Source: Mycolicibacterium xanthum (GTDB lineage: Bacteria > Actinomycetota > Actinomycetes > Mycobacteriales > Mycobacteriaceae). From it: 64,000 bases of DNA. Below the pieces are notes generated by a model, which was not told where the DNA came from, did not search any database, and saw only the letters and a program-made list of their open reading frames with translations. Where the stretch lies: NCBI RefSeq assembly GCF_019710635.1, contig NZ_JAIFZS010000050.1, forward strand, positions 33,816-97,815, written 5' to 3'. A program made the position numbers and the translations under genes. Below, piece after piece: positions 1-7,939 of this stretch; position 1 is the stretch's first letter; every line of letters starts with the position of its first letter.

Positions 1-1368
1 ATGCGCCGCGACGTCGGCGACCTGATCGCCCGCACCCCGGCCGACGGCCTGATCGCCGGGACGGCACGGATCAACGGCGACGTGTTCGGCGAACGGCGCA
101 GCGCGTGTGCCGTGCTGTCCTACGACTACACCGTGCTGGCCGGCACCCAGGGCGCGCTCGGGCACCGCAAGAAGGACCGGCTCTTCGAGCTGATCGACCG
201 GATGCGCCTGCCGACGGTGTTCTTCGCCGAGGGCGGCGGCGGGCGGCCCGGCGACACCGACTATCCCGTGGTGTCCGCGCTGGACACCCGGGCGTTCGCG
301 CTGTGGGCCAAGCTGTCCGGCGTGGTGCCCCGCATCGCCGTGGTCAAGGGCCGCTGCTTCGCCGGCAACGCCGTCATCGCCGGGGCGTCCGACCTGATCG
401 TGGCGACCCGCGACGCCTCTCTGGGGATGGGCGGGCCGGCCATGATCGCCGGCGGCGGGCTGGGCGACGTGCACCCCGACGCGGTCGGGCCGATCGAGAT
501 GCAGGAGCCCAACGGCAACGTCGACGTCGTCGTCGACGACGAGGCCGAGGCGGTGGCCGTCACCAAACGCCTGCTCGGCTACTTCCAGGGCGCCACCACG
601 GACTGGACCGCCGCCGACCAGAGCCCGCTGCGCACCGCGGTGCCCGAGCGGGCCCGGCGCGCCTACGACGTCACCCCGATCATCGAGACGATCGCCGACG
701 ACGGGTCGGTGACGGTGCTGCGGCCCCGGTTCGCCCGCGAGATGGTCACCGCGCTGGCCCGCATCGAGGGGCGCCCGGTCGGGGTGATCGCCAACGACAC
801 CCGCTTCACCGCCGGCGCGATCACCGCGGGCGCCTCCGACAAGGCCGCGCGCTTCCTGCAGCTCTGCGATGCGTTCGGGTTGCCGGTGATCTCGCTGATC
901 GACTGCCCGGGCTACATGGTCGGCCCGGCCGCCGAGGCGGAGTCGCTGGTGCGCCGCGCGTCGCGGATGCTGGTGGCCGGCGCAGCGCTGCGGGTGCCGA
1001 TGATCGCGGTGATCCTGCGCCGCGGCTACGGGCTGGGCGCGCAGGCGATGGCGGGCGGAAGCCTGCACGAGCCGCTGCTGACGGTGGCCTGGCCGGGCGC
1101 GCACCTCGGGCCGATGGGACTGGAGGGCGCGGTGCGCCTCGGCCTGCGCAAGGAGCTCGACGCGATCGTCGACGAGGTCGAGCGTGAGGGCAGGGTCCGG
1201 GCCGCCACGGCGGCCGCGGAGGAGAACGCCCGGGCGCTGAACGCCGCGATGCTGTTCGAGATCGACGACGTGATCGACCCCGTGCAGACCCGGGGCGTGA
1301 TCGCCGCGACGCTGGCCGCGGCCGCTATGCCGGAACCCGGACCGGGCCGGTTCGTCGACACCTGGTGA
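1..1368 (+). CDS. Acyl-CoA carboxylase, carboxyltransferase region (5' end outside window)
   Basis: Carboxyltransferase domain of the acetyl/propionyl-CoA carboxylase beta (crotonase-fold) family, which moves CO2 from biotin to an acyl-CoA. The 455 visible residues cover both halves of the domain: an N-terminal part with RINGDVFG and the Gly-rich FAEGGGGRPGD, and a C-terminal part with the VISLIDCPGYMVGP loop and RRGYGLGAQAMAGG. The frame is open to base 1, so the Met there may be internal. Mycobacteria have fused proteins of about 1,000 residues with biotin carboxylase and biotinyl domains in front of such a domain; I infer this is the tail of one. The acyl substrate cannot be read from the sequence. 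Confidence 0.85.
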   Translation: MRRDVGDLIARTPADGLIAGTARINGDVFGERRSACAVLSYDYTVLAGTQGALGHRKKDRLFELIDRMRLPTVFFAEGGGGRPGDTDYPVVSALDTRAFALWAKLSGVVPRIAVVKGRCFAGNAVIAGASDLIVATRDASLGMGGPAMIAGGGLGDVHPDAVGPIEMQEPNGNVDVVVDDEAEAVAVTKRLLGYFQGATTDWTAADQSPLRTAVPERARRAYDVTPIIETIADDGSVTVLRPRFAREMVTALARIEGRPVGVIANDTRFTAGAITAGASDKAARFLQLCDAFGLPVISLIDCPGYMVGPAAEAESLVRRASRMLVAGAALRVPMIAVILRRGYGLGAQAMAGGSLHEPLLTVAWPGAHLGPMGLEGAVRLGLRKELDAIVDEVEREGRVRAATAAAEENARALNAAMLFEIDDVIDPVQTRGVIAATLAAAAMPEPGPGRFVDTW

Positions 1369-1568
1369 CCGATCGGCCCGCCCGCTCACCGCACGCGATG
1401 CTGGGCCAGCGGCACTTCGCCGCTCGCCGGGGCGCCAACCTGACGGTGGCGGAGACCGCACAGGCCGCCGGTGTCCCGGAGCGCGCCATCGAGTCGGCCG
1501 AGGCCGAGGAGCCGGTATCGGCGACCGATGTCGCGGCCATCGAGTCGTTGGTGGGTCAGATCAGCTGA
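1365..1568 (+). CDS. Small HTH-like protein, 67 aa, coupled to the carboxylase
   Basis: Starts at a GTG that shares bases with the carboxylase stop (GTGA), a sign of translational coupling. Residues 27-65 (LTVAETAQAAGVPERAIESAE onward) have the spacing of an XRE-like helix-turn-helix: a hydrophobic helix, a Gly-Val-Pro turn, a second helix and an Ala-rich end. GC3 is high, as in its neighbours. No enzymatic motif is visible. It could be a small DNA-binding protein or an accessory of the carboxylase; function unknown. Confidence 0.6.
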   Translation: MTDRPARSPHAMLGQRHFAARRGANLTVAETAQAAGVPERAIESAEAEEPVSATDVAAIESLVGQIS

Positions 1569-1581
1569 GTGCAGGTCCGGG

Positions 1582-2874
1582 TCAGCGGCGTTCGCGGGCC
1601 TTGTCCGGTTGGGTCGGGAAGAACGCCGCCAGCGCCGCGCAGATCTCCAGGAAGCGCAGTCGGGTCGCATGTGACATCTCGTCGGTGCCCTCGATGACGC
1701 CGCCGGGCCGCAGGCGCCCGTCGTAGGGCACCTCGATCACCGGCTGGCCCTGACCGGAGAACTGTTGGGCGAGCACGGTCCTGGTCCGCTTGTCGGCGTG
1801 CCCGTCGGAGTCGTTGACGACGACGATCGTGCGGTGCAACAACGCGTTCAGGCCCCGCGCCGCGAGCCAGTCCAGGGTCTGACCGGCCGCCGCGGCTCCG
1901 TCCACCCACGGCGAGGACACCACGACCAGCGCGTCGAGGTCGCGCAGCGCCTCCTGGGTCACCGGTGCGTCCATCGTCGAGCTGCAGTCGACCACCGAGA
2001 TGGTGAAATGGCGGTCCAACCGCGTGGTGGCCTCGCGATAGATCGCCGGATCGAGGACCCGGCGTCGGGCCGGGGTGGCCTCACCGGCCAACACGAACAA
2101 CCCGGCGGCGTTGTTGCCGACCAGGCTGCGGATGTCGGCGAAGGTTTCCAGATGCTGATCGGAGGCCAGCTCCCAGTACGAACCCTGTGCCTTCGGGTCG
2201 ACCCGGCTGCCCAGCTTGCCGAACGCGGTGTCCGCGTCGACGGCAACGACGCGGTCGTCCTGGCGCAGCTCGGCCAGGACCGAGCCGATGCATGCCGACA
2301 CCGTGGTCTTGCCGACACCGCCCTTGCCCATCACCCCGATCTTGAAGTGGCCGCGCAGCGGGGCACGGACGGCGGCCTCGAGCTCGGCGAGCCGCCGCTC
2401 GTCGGGCGACGGGCCCAGGTTCACCAGGCCGAAGGTCGCCTTGTAGAGCACCGCGCGCCATCCGTGGCCGGGTACGGGTTTGCGGGCCGGCACCAGTTCG
2501 TCGGGGCGGATGAGGTCCGCGTACGAACCGGTCTGGGGGCCGGGCCACGGTTGGCCGGCGGCCTGCTGCGGTGGAGCCCCGGGGGCCGGTTGCCGGGGCG
2601 CCCCGGACCAGCCCGGCGGCGGTTGCTGAGCCCACCGGTCTTGTGGGCCCGCTGGTCCGAATTGCTGTGGCGGGGGCCTGAAGGTGTTACCCGGCCGGTC
2701 GGGTTCCGGGGTGGCGGGCGTCGGGTCGCCCGCAGGCGGAAATTCAACGGGTGGGCGCGACGGTGGCCGCGCGGGATTCGGAGCGGCGATGTGCTGACTG
2801 AGGGGTTCGAAGTCCGCGTCCTCGGGCCCGGTCCATCGCCGTTCGCTCCGCAATGCGTCATCGCGGTCGGTCAC
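1582..2874 (-). CDS. MinD/ParA-family P-loop ATPase with proline-rich N-terminus
   Basis: Roughly the first 140 residues are Pro/Gln/Gly-rich and probably disordered. The rest is a ParA/MinD ATPase with the deviant Walker A GKGGVGKTT near residue 185, a VDADTAFG switch I region and a DALVVVSSPWVDGA strand. This layout resembles ESX-associated EspI-like and other mycobacterial MinD-like ATPases. I place the start at GTG 2874 because AGGAG lies about 7 nt upstream; an in-frame ATG at 2889 would add five residues but leaves no room for that site. No ParB-like partner or parS-like site was seen nearby. It faces the damaged region at 2.9-4.6 kb. Confidence 0.8.
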   Translation of the reverse strand: MTDRDDALRSERRWTGPEDADFEPLSQHIAAPNPARPPSRPPVEFPPAGDPTPATPEPDRPGNTFRPPPQQFGPAGPQDRWAQQPPPGWSGAPRQPAPGAPPQQAAGQPWPGPQTGSYADLIRPDELVPARKPVPGHGWRAVLYKATFGLVNLGPSPDERRLAELEAAVRAPLRGHFKIGVMGKGGVGKTTVSACIGSVLAELRQDDRVVAVDADTAFGKLGSRVDPKAQGSYWELASDQHLETFADIRSLVGNNAAGLFVLAGEATPARRRVLDPAIYREATTRLDRHFTISVVDCSSTMDAPVTQEALRDLDALVVVSSPWVDGAAAAGQTLDWLAARGLNALLHRTIVVVNDSDGHADKRTRTVLAQQFSGQGQPVIEVPYDGRLRPGGVIEGTDEMSHATRLRFLEICAALAAFFPTQPDKARERR

Positions 2875-3061
2875 TTCTCGTCTCCTCATACTGCAATCCG
2901 TAACCGGAACTCGGCCTTTTCATCTGCCAGGCTAGCTGTGCGCCGTGGCGAGCAAATCCTGCCCTCTGATGCGCCGGGGGCGTCGAGGGACGTGTCCGGT
3001 CGGAGGCCCGGGGGGGGGGCGCCAGGGGCCGGCGTGCCGGGGAACCGCACACCGGTGCAGC

Positions 3062-3552
3062 GGGCTCACCTTCTACGCCGCCAACGATGATCTCCTCGAC
3101 CCGGTGGCGACCAAGACATGTCGGAGGAATCGGAGACTTGGCAGGCGATCATCGCCTCGGTGCCGGACTCCGCTGCGCGGCTGACCGGGCGCAGCCGGCT
3201 GGCCAAGCGGCTGCTGATCGGGTATCTCACCGCGGACGCTGTTGGTTGATCCGGACCAATTCGGCATCGCCGGGGCCCAGCTGGCGGAGTCTGTGTCACA
3301 GTTGCGCGCCGCCTCGCCGCCCACCAACTCGGTTGGCTTGGATCCGTTGTCGGCGACGATCCTCAAGCAGATCCCGGTCACGTGAAGGGCACCGAACGAC
3401 TAGTGCAGGAGGACGGCGCTGCTTCCGGCGAGCCCGGTGCCGAACGGGCCCCGGAGACGGCAGACAAGGCAGAGGAAGCCGAAAAGGATTCGGAGGCAAA
3501 GTCTCCCGGTCGGCATCGCCGGACCGATACCGACAACCCGACCGACGCGTGA
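3062..3552 (+). pseudogene. Multi-frame coding remnant or chain of tiny overlapping ORFs
   Basis: Coding-like sequence (high GC3, plausible residue composition) runs rightward but changes frame several times. One frame carries GLTFYAANDDLLDPVATK to about 3114. A second runs from ATG 3118 to TGA 3249 (43 codons, SEESETWQAIIASVPDSAAR). A third runs from TTG 3242 to TGA 3385 (47 codons, LVDPDQFGIAGAQLAES). A fourth runs from GTG 3382 to TGA 3552 (56 codons) and ends in an acidic Glu/Ala/Lys-rich tail. The last two junctions overlap by a few bases. It may be one gene with indels, a set of coupled tiny genes, or assembly error; a run of about ten G's near 3010 marks difficult sequence. The third piece vaguely resembles the N-terminus of secreted PE/ESX-type proteins. 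Not assigned. Confidence 0.4.
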
Positions 3553-3579
3553 CGGATAGCCTCTTTCGAGGCGCGATCT

Positions 3580-3903
3580 CTAACCCGTCAACTCGACACT
3601 ACCTTCGCCAAACTCCGCCACTATCCTTAGCTGGCCGCCGAGTGCGGCCACATACGCTTGAAGAGTGCCTACTTCGGTGCTCGATAGGTCACCGCTCTCC
3701 AGCTTGGAAACCCGTGCCTGAGATACACCCATAAGCTCGGCGACATCAGCTTGGCGCGGGTGTCCATGAGACTTGCGGATGTCAGCGAGACGCTGCGCCT
3801 GGACGGCGTGATGCATCTGCTTGCGCGCAGCAGCGGCTTGGTCCGGGCCGACACGATCCTGTGCGATTGCCTCGTCCCGAATTTCGCGCCAATTGCGTGC
3901 CAA
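3580..3903 (-). CDS. XRE-family antitoxin (HigA-like)
   Basis: A 107-residue DNA-binding antitoxin. The N-terminal helix MARNWREIRDEAIAQD is typical of antitoxins paired with Gp49/HigB-like RelE-fold toxins. The HTH is at about residues 50-78 (VAELMGVSQARVSKLESGDL), followed by VGTLQAYVAALGGQLRIVAEFG. The start is TTG 3903, preceded by a strong GGAGGTG Shine-Dalgarno sequence 8 nt away. The toxin lies immediately upstream on the same strand. In the family the antitoxin neutralises the toxin and represses its own operon. The module sits in lower-GC sequence and was probably acquired. Confidence 0.8.
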   Translation of the reverse strand: MARNWREIRDEAIAQDRVGPDQAAAARKQMHHAVQAQRLADIRKSHGHPRQADVAELMGVSQARVSKLESGDLSSTEVGTLQAYVAALGGQLRIVAEFGEGSVELTG

Positions 3904-4223
3904 CGTGATTCACCTCCTGCTAACCAGCCTTCATATCGCTGCTCAGCGATGGGAATGTTCTTTTCGTACCAGCTCTTCCAGCGGGATGCCTTGTCGCCCG
4001 CGAGTAACAGGATGGCCTGCCTTCGAGGATCGAAAAGGAACAAGATTCGGATGCTCGTACCAGCGGGCCGCAGTTCCTTCATGCTGTGGAACTTCGACCC
4101 ATTGACTTTGTCCGCCGTTGGCCGGCCGAGTGTTGTCCCCTCTTGTTCGAGCAAGTCGATGGCACCCGTGACAGCAGTCACGGCCCCGGCGTCGAGTCCG
4201 AAGTACCAGTCCTTAGCACCATC
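3669..4223 (-). pseudogene. RelE-fold (phage Gp49/HigB-like) toxin with abnormal ends
   Basis: The toxin core is clear: DWYFGLDAGAV, AIDLLEQEGTTLGRP, SMKELRPAG, IRILFLFDPRRQAILLLAGD, WYEKNIPIAEQRYEGWL. Both ends are unusual. At the 5' side the conserved DWYFGLD segment lies upstream of the first plausible start (GTG 4181), and no ATG/GTG/TTG precedes it before an in-frame TAA at 4242-4244. At the 3' side the frame does not stop near the antitoxin start, as usual in the family, but stays open for about 78 further codons inside the antitoxin gene to 3669. Family members are about 100-115 residues and act as ribosome-dependent mRNA interferases. I infer a damaged gene; a GTG-initiated shorter protein is possible. 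Confidence 0.6.
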
Positions 4224-4322
4224 GCCGAGGTCGCAGCGGCGTTAGGCATGAAGGTGACGCTCACGCCGATGTCGGAGGACGAGCGCACTCGCATTACCGA
4301 ACCCATGCGGGCCTGCGCCTAG
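4209..4322 (+). pseudogene. Orphan C-terminal fragment of an XRE/HigA-like antitoxin
   Basis: On the plus strand the frame encodes VLSTIAEVAAALGMKVTL followed by TPMSEDERTRITEPMRACA and a stop. This matches the pattern at the C-terminus of HTH antitoxins (LxTIxxVAAALGMxVxL, then a short basic or acidic tail), but no HTH precedes it. Upstream sequence in this frame is the antisense of the toxin gene. The fragment meets the toxin's 5' end head to head at about 4205-4225, so this looks like a rearrangement joint between two modules. Confidence 0.4.
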
Positions 4323-4506
4323 CTCGCTCCCATCGCGGCGCGGACGTCGTCCTCGAGGGCGAGCGACCTCGGGTTGCGCCCGAGATACTCGTTTCCCAGT
4401 CTGCGCACCTTGGCGTAGCGCCCGTCGGACAGGCGGTCGTCCGGTAACGTACGGCACCGTCAGCGGCAGCCCAAAAGGTGACGTCAAGGCTACGCGTTGC
4501 GGGCAC
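4319..4506 (-). pseudogene. Frameshifted fragment of an unidentified gene
   Basis: From GTG 4506 one frame reads MPATRSLDVTFWAAADGAV then RYR. A protein-like continuation lies in another frame, LPDDRLSDGRYAKVRRLGNE, then YLGRNPRSLALEDDVRAAM to a TAG at 4319-4321. The second piece has no start codon and is preceded by an in-frame TGA, so one indel near 4440 would restore a protein of about 61 residues. The family is not recognised. Its stop lies against the antitoxin fragment on the other strand. Confidence 0.35.
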
Positions 4507-4566
4507 ACCGGCAATCGTAAGGGTGGCTGGGGCGGGGTCATTCCGCTTTCTCGAGTGCCCACGCCA

Positions 4567-4627
4567 GCCGAAATGGCATTCCGGCAGAGGTGCACTCGCA
4601 CTTTCCCTGCCGGAATGCCAGTTCGGC
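4567..4627. repeat. Inverted-repeat element, copy A (terminator-like)
   Basis: Arms at 4567-4587 and 4607-4627 are 21 bp with one mismatch around a 19-nt loop. The core of the left arm is CCGAAATGGCATTCCGGCAG. It lies 11 bp beyond the ptsH stop codon, where a terminator for the fru/pts operon is expected. Near-identical elements occur at 13120-13182 and 48798-48860. There is no U-tract, which mycobacterial terminators often lack. Confidence 0.85.
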
Positions 4628-4638
4628 CCGAACGGGGG

Positions 4639-4896
4639 CTACGCGTCGAGGTCTTGCTCCACGAGGTCGGCGACGGTGGCCAGCGCGCCTTCGTCGTCGG
4701 ATTCGACGGTGACCTCGGCGCCCTTGCCCGCGCCGAGGGTCATGATCATCAGGGCCGATCCGGCGTCGACGGGCTCACCGCCATCCATCGACAGCGTGAC
4801 GGGAACGCCGGCGTTGACCACCGCCTCGGCGATGATCGCCGCGGGACGGGCGTGCAGGCCGATGGCCGAGCCGACGATGACGTTCTTGGTGGGCAT
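4639..4896 (-). CDS. ptsH: Phosphocarrier protein HPr
   Basis: A cytoplasmic phosphotransfer protein that takes phosphate from enzyme I and passes it to EIIA. At 85 residues it has normal HPr length. The active-site His15 sits in GLHARPA, and a serine (Ser47) occupies the regulatory-site region SALMIM. ATG 4896 has a clear AAGGAG ribosome site. It is the last gene of fruR-fruK-fruA-ptsH, 50 nt after fruA, and is followed by inverted repeat A. Enzyme I is encoded divergently at 8.8 kb, so all general and fructose-specific PTS parts are in this cluster. Confidence 0.95.
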   Translation of the reverse strand: MPTKNVIVGSAIGLHARPAAIIAEAVVNAGVPVTLSMDGGEPVDAGSALMIMTLGAGKGAEVTVESDDEGALATVADLVEQDLDA

Positions 4897-4946
4897 GAAT
4901 ACTCCTTCGTGTCGGGTAGGTGGGGACGGGCTTTTGAGGACGTAGC

Positions 4947-6938
4947 TCAGGCGGCGACGAACTCGGCTTCGGCCTTCGCCGCGGCGGGCTTGATGAACTG
5001 CTTGGCGACGATCACCGCCACGGCGCCGGCCAGCATGCCGGCCAGGATCGCGATGACGAAGCCGATCTTGTTCTCGATGGCGAACAGCACGAAGATGCCG
5101 CCGTGCGGCGCGCGGGACGTCGCACCGAACGCCATCGACAGGCCACCGGTGACCGCGCCGCCGACCATCATCGACGGGATGACGCGCAGCGGGTCGGCCG
5201 CGGCGAACGGGATCGCGCCCTCGGAGATGAACGAGGCGCCCAGCAGCCAGGCGGCCCGCCCGTTCTCCCGCTCCGGCTCGCTGAACAGCTGTGGGCGCAC
5301 CACGGTGGCCAGCGCCATCGCCAGCGGCGGAACCATGCCCGCGGCCATCACCGCGGCCATGATCCCGAACGACGCGGTGGTGGCGGCGGCCAGTCCCGCG
5401 GTGGCGAACGCGTAGGCCGCCTTGTTGACCGGGCCACCCAGGTCGAAGCACATCATCAGGCCGAGGATGATGCCCAGGAAGACCGCCGAGGTGCCGGACA
5501 TGCCGTTGAGCCAGTTGGTGAGGCTGGTGTTGACCCAGGCCAGCGGGCGGCCGACGAAGAAGAACATGATCAGGCCGACGGCCAGCGATGCGAACAGCGG
5601 CACGATCACCACCGGCATCAGGCCGCGGAACCACTGCGGCACCTTGAGGTTGCTGATCCACAGCGCGGCGAAGCCGGCGATGACACCGCCGACGATGCCG
5701 CCGATGAAACCGCCGCCGATGAACACCGCCAGCGCTCCGGCGGTGAAACCTGGTGCGATGCCGGGCCGGTCGGCGATCGCGAACGCGATGTAACCGGCCA
5801 GTGCGGGTACCAGGAAGCTGAAGGCCAGCCCGCCGAGGCTGAACAGGATGGCGCCCAGGTACTGCGCGAACCCGCCGGGCGGCAGGTCGGTCAGCGAGTT
5901 GTTCAGCGCGATGTCGTTGCCGGTGTCGGCGATCTCGTACCCACCGAACAGGAAGCCCAGCGCGATCAGCAGGCCGCCGGCGGCGACGAACGGGATCATG
6001 TAGCTCACGCCGGTCAGCAGGATCTGGCGGGTCCTGGTGCCCCAGCCCACCTTGCCGGCCGGGGCGCCGCCGGTGCCGGCGTCACCGGCCGAGCCCTCGA
6101 CCCGGGCCGCGTTCGGATTGTCCGCCGCGGCAACCGCTTCGGCGATCATCTTGGCCGGCTCGTTGATCGCCCGCTTGACGCCGGAGGCCACGACCGGCTT
6201 ACCGGCGAAGCGACCCTTGTCCTTCACCCCGACGTCGGTGGCGAAGATGACCGCGTCGGCGTTGGCGATGCGGTCGGCCGCCAGCGGGGTGCTGCCCGAC
6301 GATCCCTGGGTTTCGACGAGCAACTCGACCCCGGCCTCCTTGGCCGCGGCGGCCAGCGAGTCGGCGGCCATGTAGGTGTGCGCGATGCCGGTCGGGCAGG
6401 CGGTGATCGCGACGACGGTCTTGGCGCGCTTCTCGGCCGGCTTCTCCGCGGCGGCGGGTGCCGCCGGTGCCGGGTTGACCACCCCGTCGACCAGGTCGAC
6501 CACCTCGTCCTCGCTGGTCGCGTTGCGCAGCGATTCGACGAAGTCCTTGCGCACCAACGCCCTTGCCAGGCTGGACAGCAGCTTCATGTGCTCCTGCCCG
6601 CCGGACTCCGGCGCGGCGATCAGGAACGCCAGGTCGGCCGGACCGTCCGGGGCGCCGAAGTCCACGCCCGGGCTCAGCCGGGCGAACCCGATCGTCGGGG
6701 TATCGACGTAGGGCGAGCGGCAGTGCGGGATGGCGATGCCGCCGGGCAGACCGGTGGCCGACTGCTCCTCGCGGGCCATCGCGGCGCCGATCAGTCCTTT
6801 CGCGTCGTGGGTGCGGCCGGCGCCGGCGAGGCTGCCGACCAGTGCGGCGATGACGGCCTGCTTGTCACCCTCGATGTCGGCGTCGAGCAGAACCAGATCT
6901 TTGGTGATGATCGGTGGTGAGGTGGTGGAGCTGGTCAT
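4947..6938 (-). CDS. fruA: PTS fructose transporter, fused EIIABC
   Basis: Fructose uptake with phosphorylation to fructose-1-phosphate. The 663 residues are ordered EIIA (about 10-155, phospho-His72 in IAIPH), an Ala/Pro linker, EIIB (about 173-275, phospho-Cys181 in ITACPTGIAHT) and EIIC (about 310-650, multiple membrane segments such as ILLTGVSYMIPFVAAGGLLI). I start at ATG 6938; the frame extends further upstream but only as antisense of fruK. It lies 23 nt after fruK and before ptsH. The fruR repressor at the head of the operon probably controls it. The substrate follows from the EII type and the adjacent 1-phosphofructokinase. Confidence 0.93.
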   Translation of the reverse strand: MTSSTTSPPIITKDLVLLDADIEGDKQAVIAALVGSLAGAGRTHDAKGLIGAAMAREEQSATGLPGGIAIPHCRSPYVDTPTIGFARLSPGVDFGAPDGPADLAFLIAAPESGGQEHMKLLSSLARALVRKDFVESLRNATSEDEVVDLVDGVVNPAPAAPAAAEKPAEKRAKTVVAITACPTGIAHTYMAADSLAAAAKEAGVELLVETQGSSGSTPLAADRIANADAVIFATDVGVKDKGRFAGKPVVASGVKRAINEPAKMIAEAVAAADNPNAARVEGSAGDAGTGGAPAGKVGWGTRTRQILLTGVSYMIPFVAAGGLLIALGFLFGGYEIADTGNDIALNNSLTDLPPGGFAQYLGAILFSLGGLAFSFLVPALAGYIAFAIADRPGIAPGFTAGALAVFIGGGFIGGIVGGVIAGFAALWISNLKVPQWFRGLMPVVIVPLFASLAVGLIMFFFVGRPLAWVNTSLTNWLNGMSGTSAVFLGIILGLMMCFDLGGPVNKAAYAFATAGLAAATTASFGIMAAVMAAGMVPPLAMALATVVRPQLFSEPERENGRAAWLLGASFISEGAIPFAAADPLRVIPSMMVGGAVTGGLSMAFGATSRAPHGGIFVLFAIENKIGFVIAILAGMLAGAVAVIVAKQFIKPAAAKAEAEFVAA

Positions 6939-6961
6939 GAATCTACTCTCGTCCTTCTGTG

Positions 6962-7939
6962 TTACCGGGTGGCGGGAATTGGTGAGATCGGTGACACCTG
7001 AACGGCATTCAGGTCGATCTCGGCGGGTGTGGGCAGGGTGGTGCCCGGTAGTGCCGCGGCGGCGCTGCCGTAAGCGACGGCCATCTGGAGACGTTGCGGC
7101 GCGACCGCGCCGCCGACCTCGGCCCGGACGTAGCCGGCCAGCGAGGAGTCGCCCGCGCCGACCGTCGAGCGCGGGGTGATCGGCGGGGGCATGGCCATCC
7201 ACGCGCCGTTGCGGTCGACCAGCACGGCGCCGGCGGCGCCGAGCGTGACGAGCACGGCACCGATGCCCCGGTCGACGAGCTGGCGGGCCGCCGCCACCAC
7301 CGGGGCCGGATCACCCTGGCTGACGGCGTCTTCCAGGGCGTCCGGGTCCAACCCGAGAACGCCGGCGAGCTCCTCGTGGTTGGGCTTGATCAGATCCGGG
7401 GCACCCCGGTCCAGCGATGCCACCAGCGCGGCCAGCGGGGCGTCGGAGGTGTCGACGGCGACCCGGCAGGGCTGCGGCGCCAGAAGCGCGACCACGTCGC
7501 CGTACCAGGACGCCGGCACCCCCGGGGGCAGCGATCCGGACATCACCACCCAGTCGGCGCCGTCGGCGGTGCCCAGCACCGCGTCGGTCAGCGCGGCCAC
7601 CGTCGCGGCGTCCAGCGTCGCGCCCGGCTCGTTGATCTTGGTGGTGGTGCCGTCGGGTTCGGTGATGGTCAGGTTGGTGCGGGCCGGTTCTGCGGTCGGC
7701 ACCACCCGGTAGGGCACGGCGATCGTCTGCAGCGTGCTGATCAGCGGGTCGTTGGCCGCCGCCGGGAGCACCGCGAGGGTGTCCAGGCCCGCCAGCGTGA
7801 GCGCGCGGGCGACGTTGACGCCCTTGCCGCCGGCCTGGCTGGTCACCGACGTGACGCGGTGCACGGCACCGCGGGTCAGCGCCGACGGCAGCGTGACGGT
7901 GCGGTCGATGCTCGGATTGGGGGTGACGGTGACGATCAC
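6962..7939 (-). CDS. fruK: 1-phosphofructokinase (PfkB family)
   Basis: Phosphorylates fructose-1-phosphate, the product of FruA, to fructose-1,6-bisphosphate. This is a 325-residue PfkB kinase with the substrate motif QAGGKGVNVARALTLAG near residue 36 and the ATP/anion-hole motif STVGAGDSSLAGY near residue 260, whose Asp is the catalytic base. It starts at a GTG overlapping the fruR stop (GTGA), with AGGAGG just upstream, so translation is probably coupled. Second gene of the fru operon. Confidence 0.93.
   Translation of the reverse strand: MIVTVTPNPSIDRTVTLPSALTRGAVHRVTSVTSQAGGKGVNVARALTLAGLDTLAVLPAAANDPLISTLQTIAVPYRVVPTAEPARTNLTITEPDGTTTKINEPGATLDAATVAALTDAVLGTADGADWVVMSGSLPPGVPASWYGDVVALLAPQPCRVAVDTSDAPLAALVASLDRGAPDLIKPNHEELAGVLGLDPDALEDAVSQGDPAPVVAAARQLVDRGIGAVLVTLGAAGAVLVDRNGAWMAMPPPITPRSTVGAGDSSLAGYVRAEVGGAVAPQRLQMAVAYGSAAAALPGTTLPTPAEIDLNAVQVSPISPIPATR

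Noticed and set aside
5103..6920. 605-codon plus-strand open frame opposite fruA
   Set aside because: Shadow of fruA in GC-rich DNA: Gln/Arg/Asp-heavy translation with no domain; the minus strand encodes a clear EIIABC.
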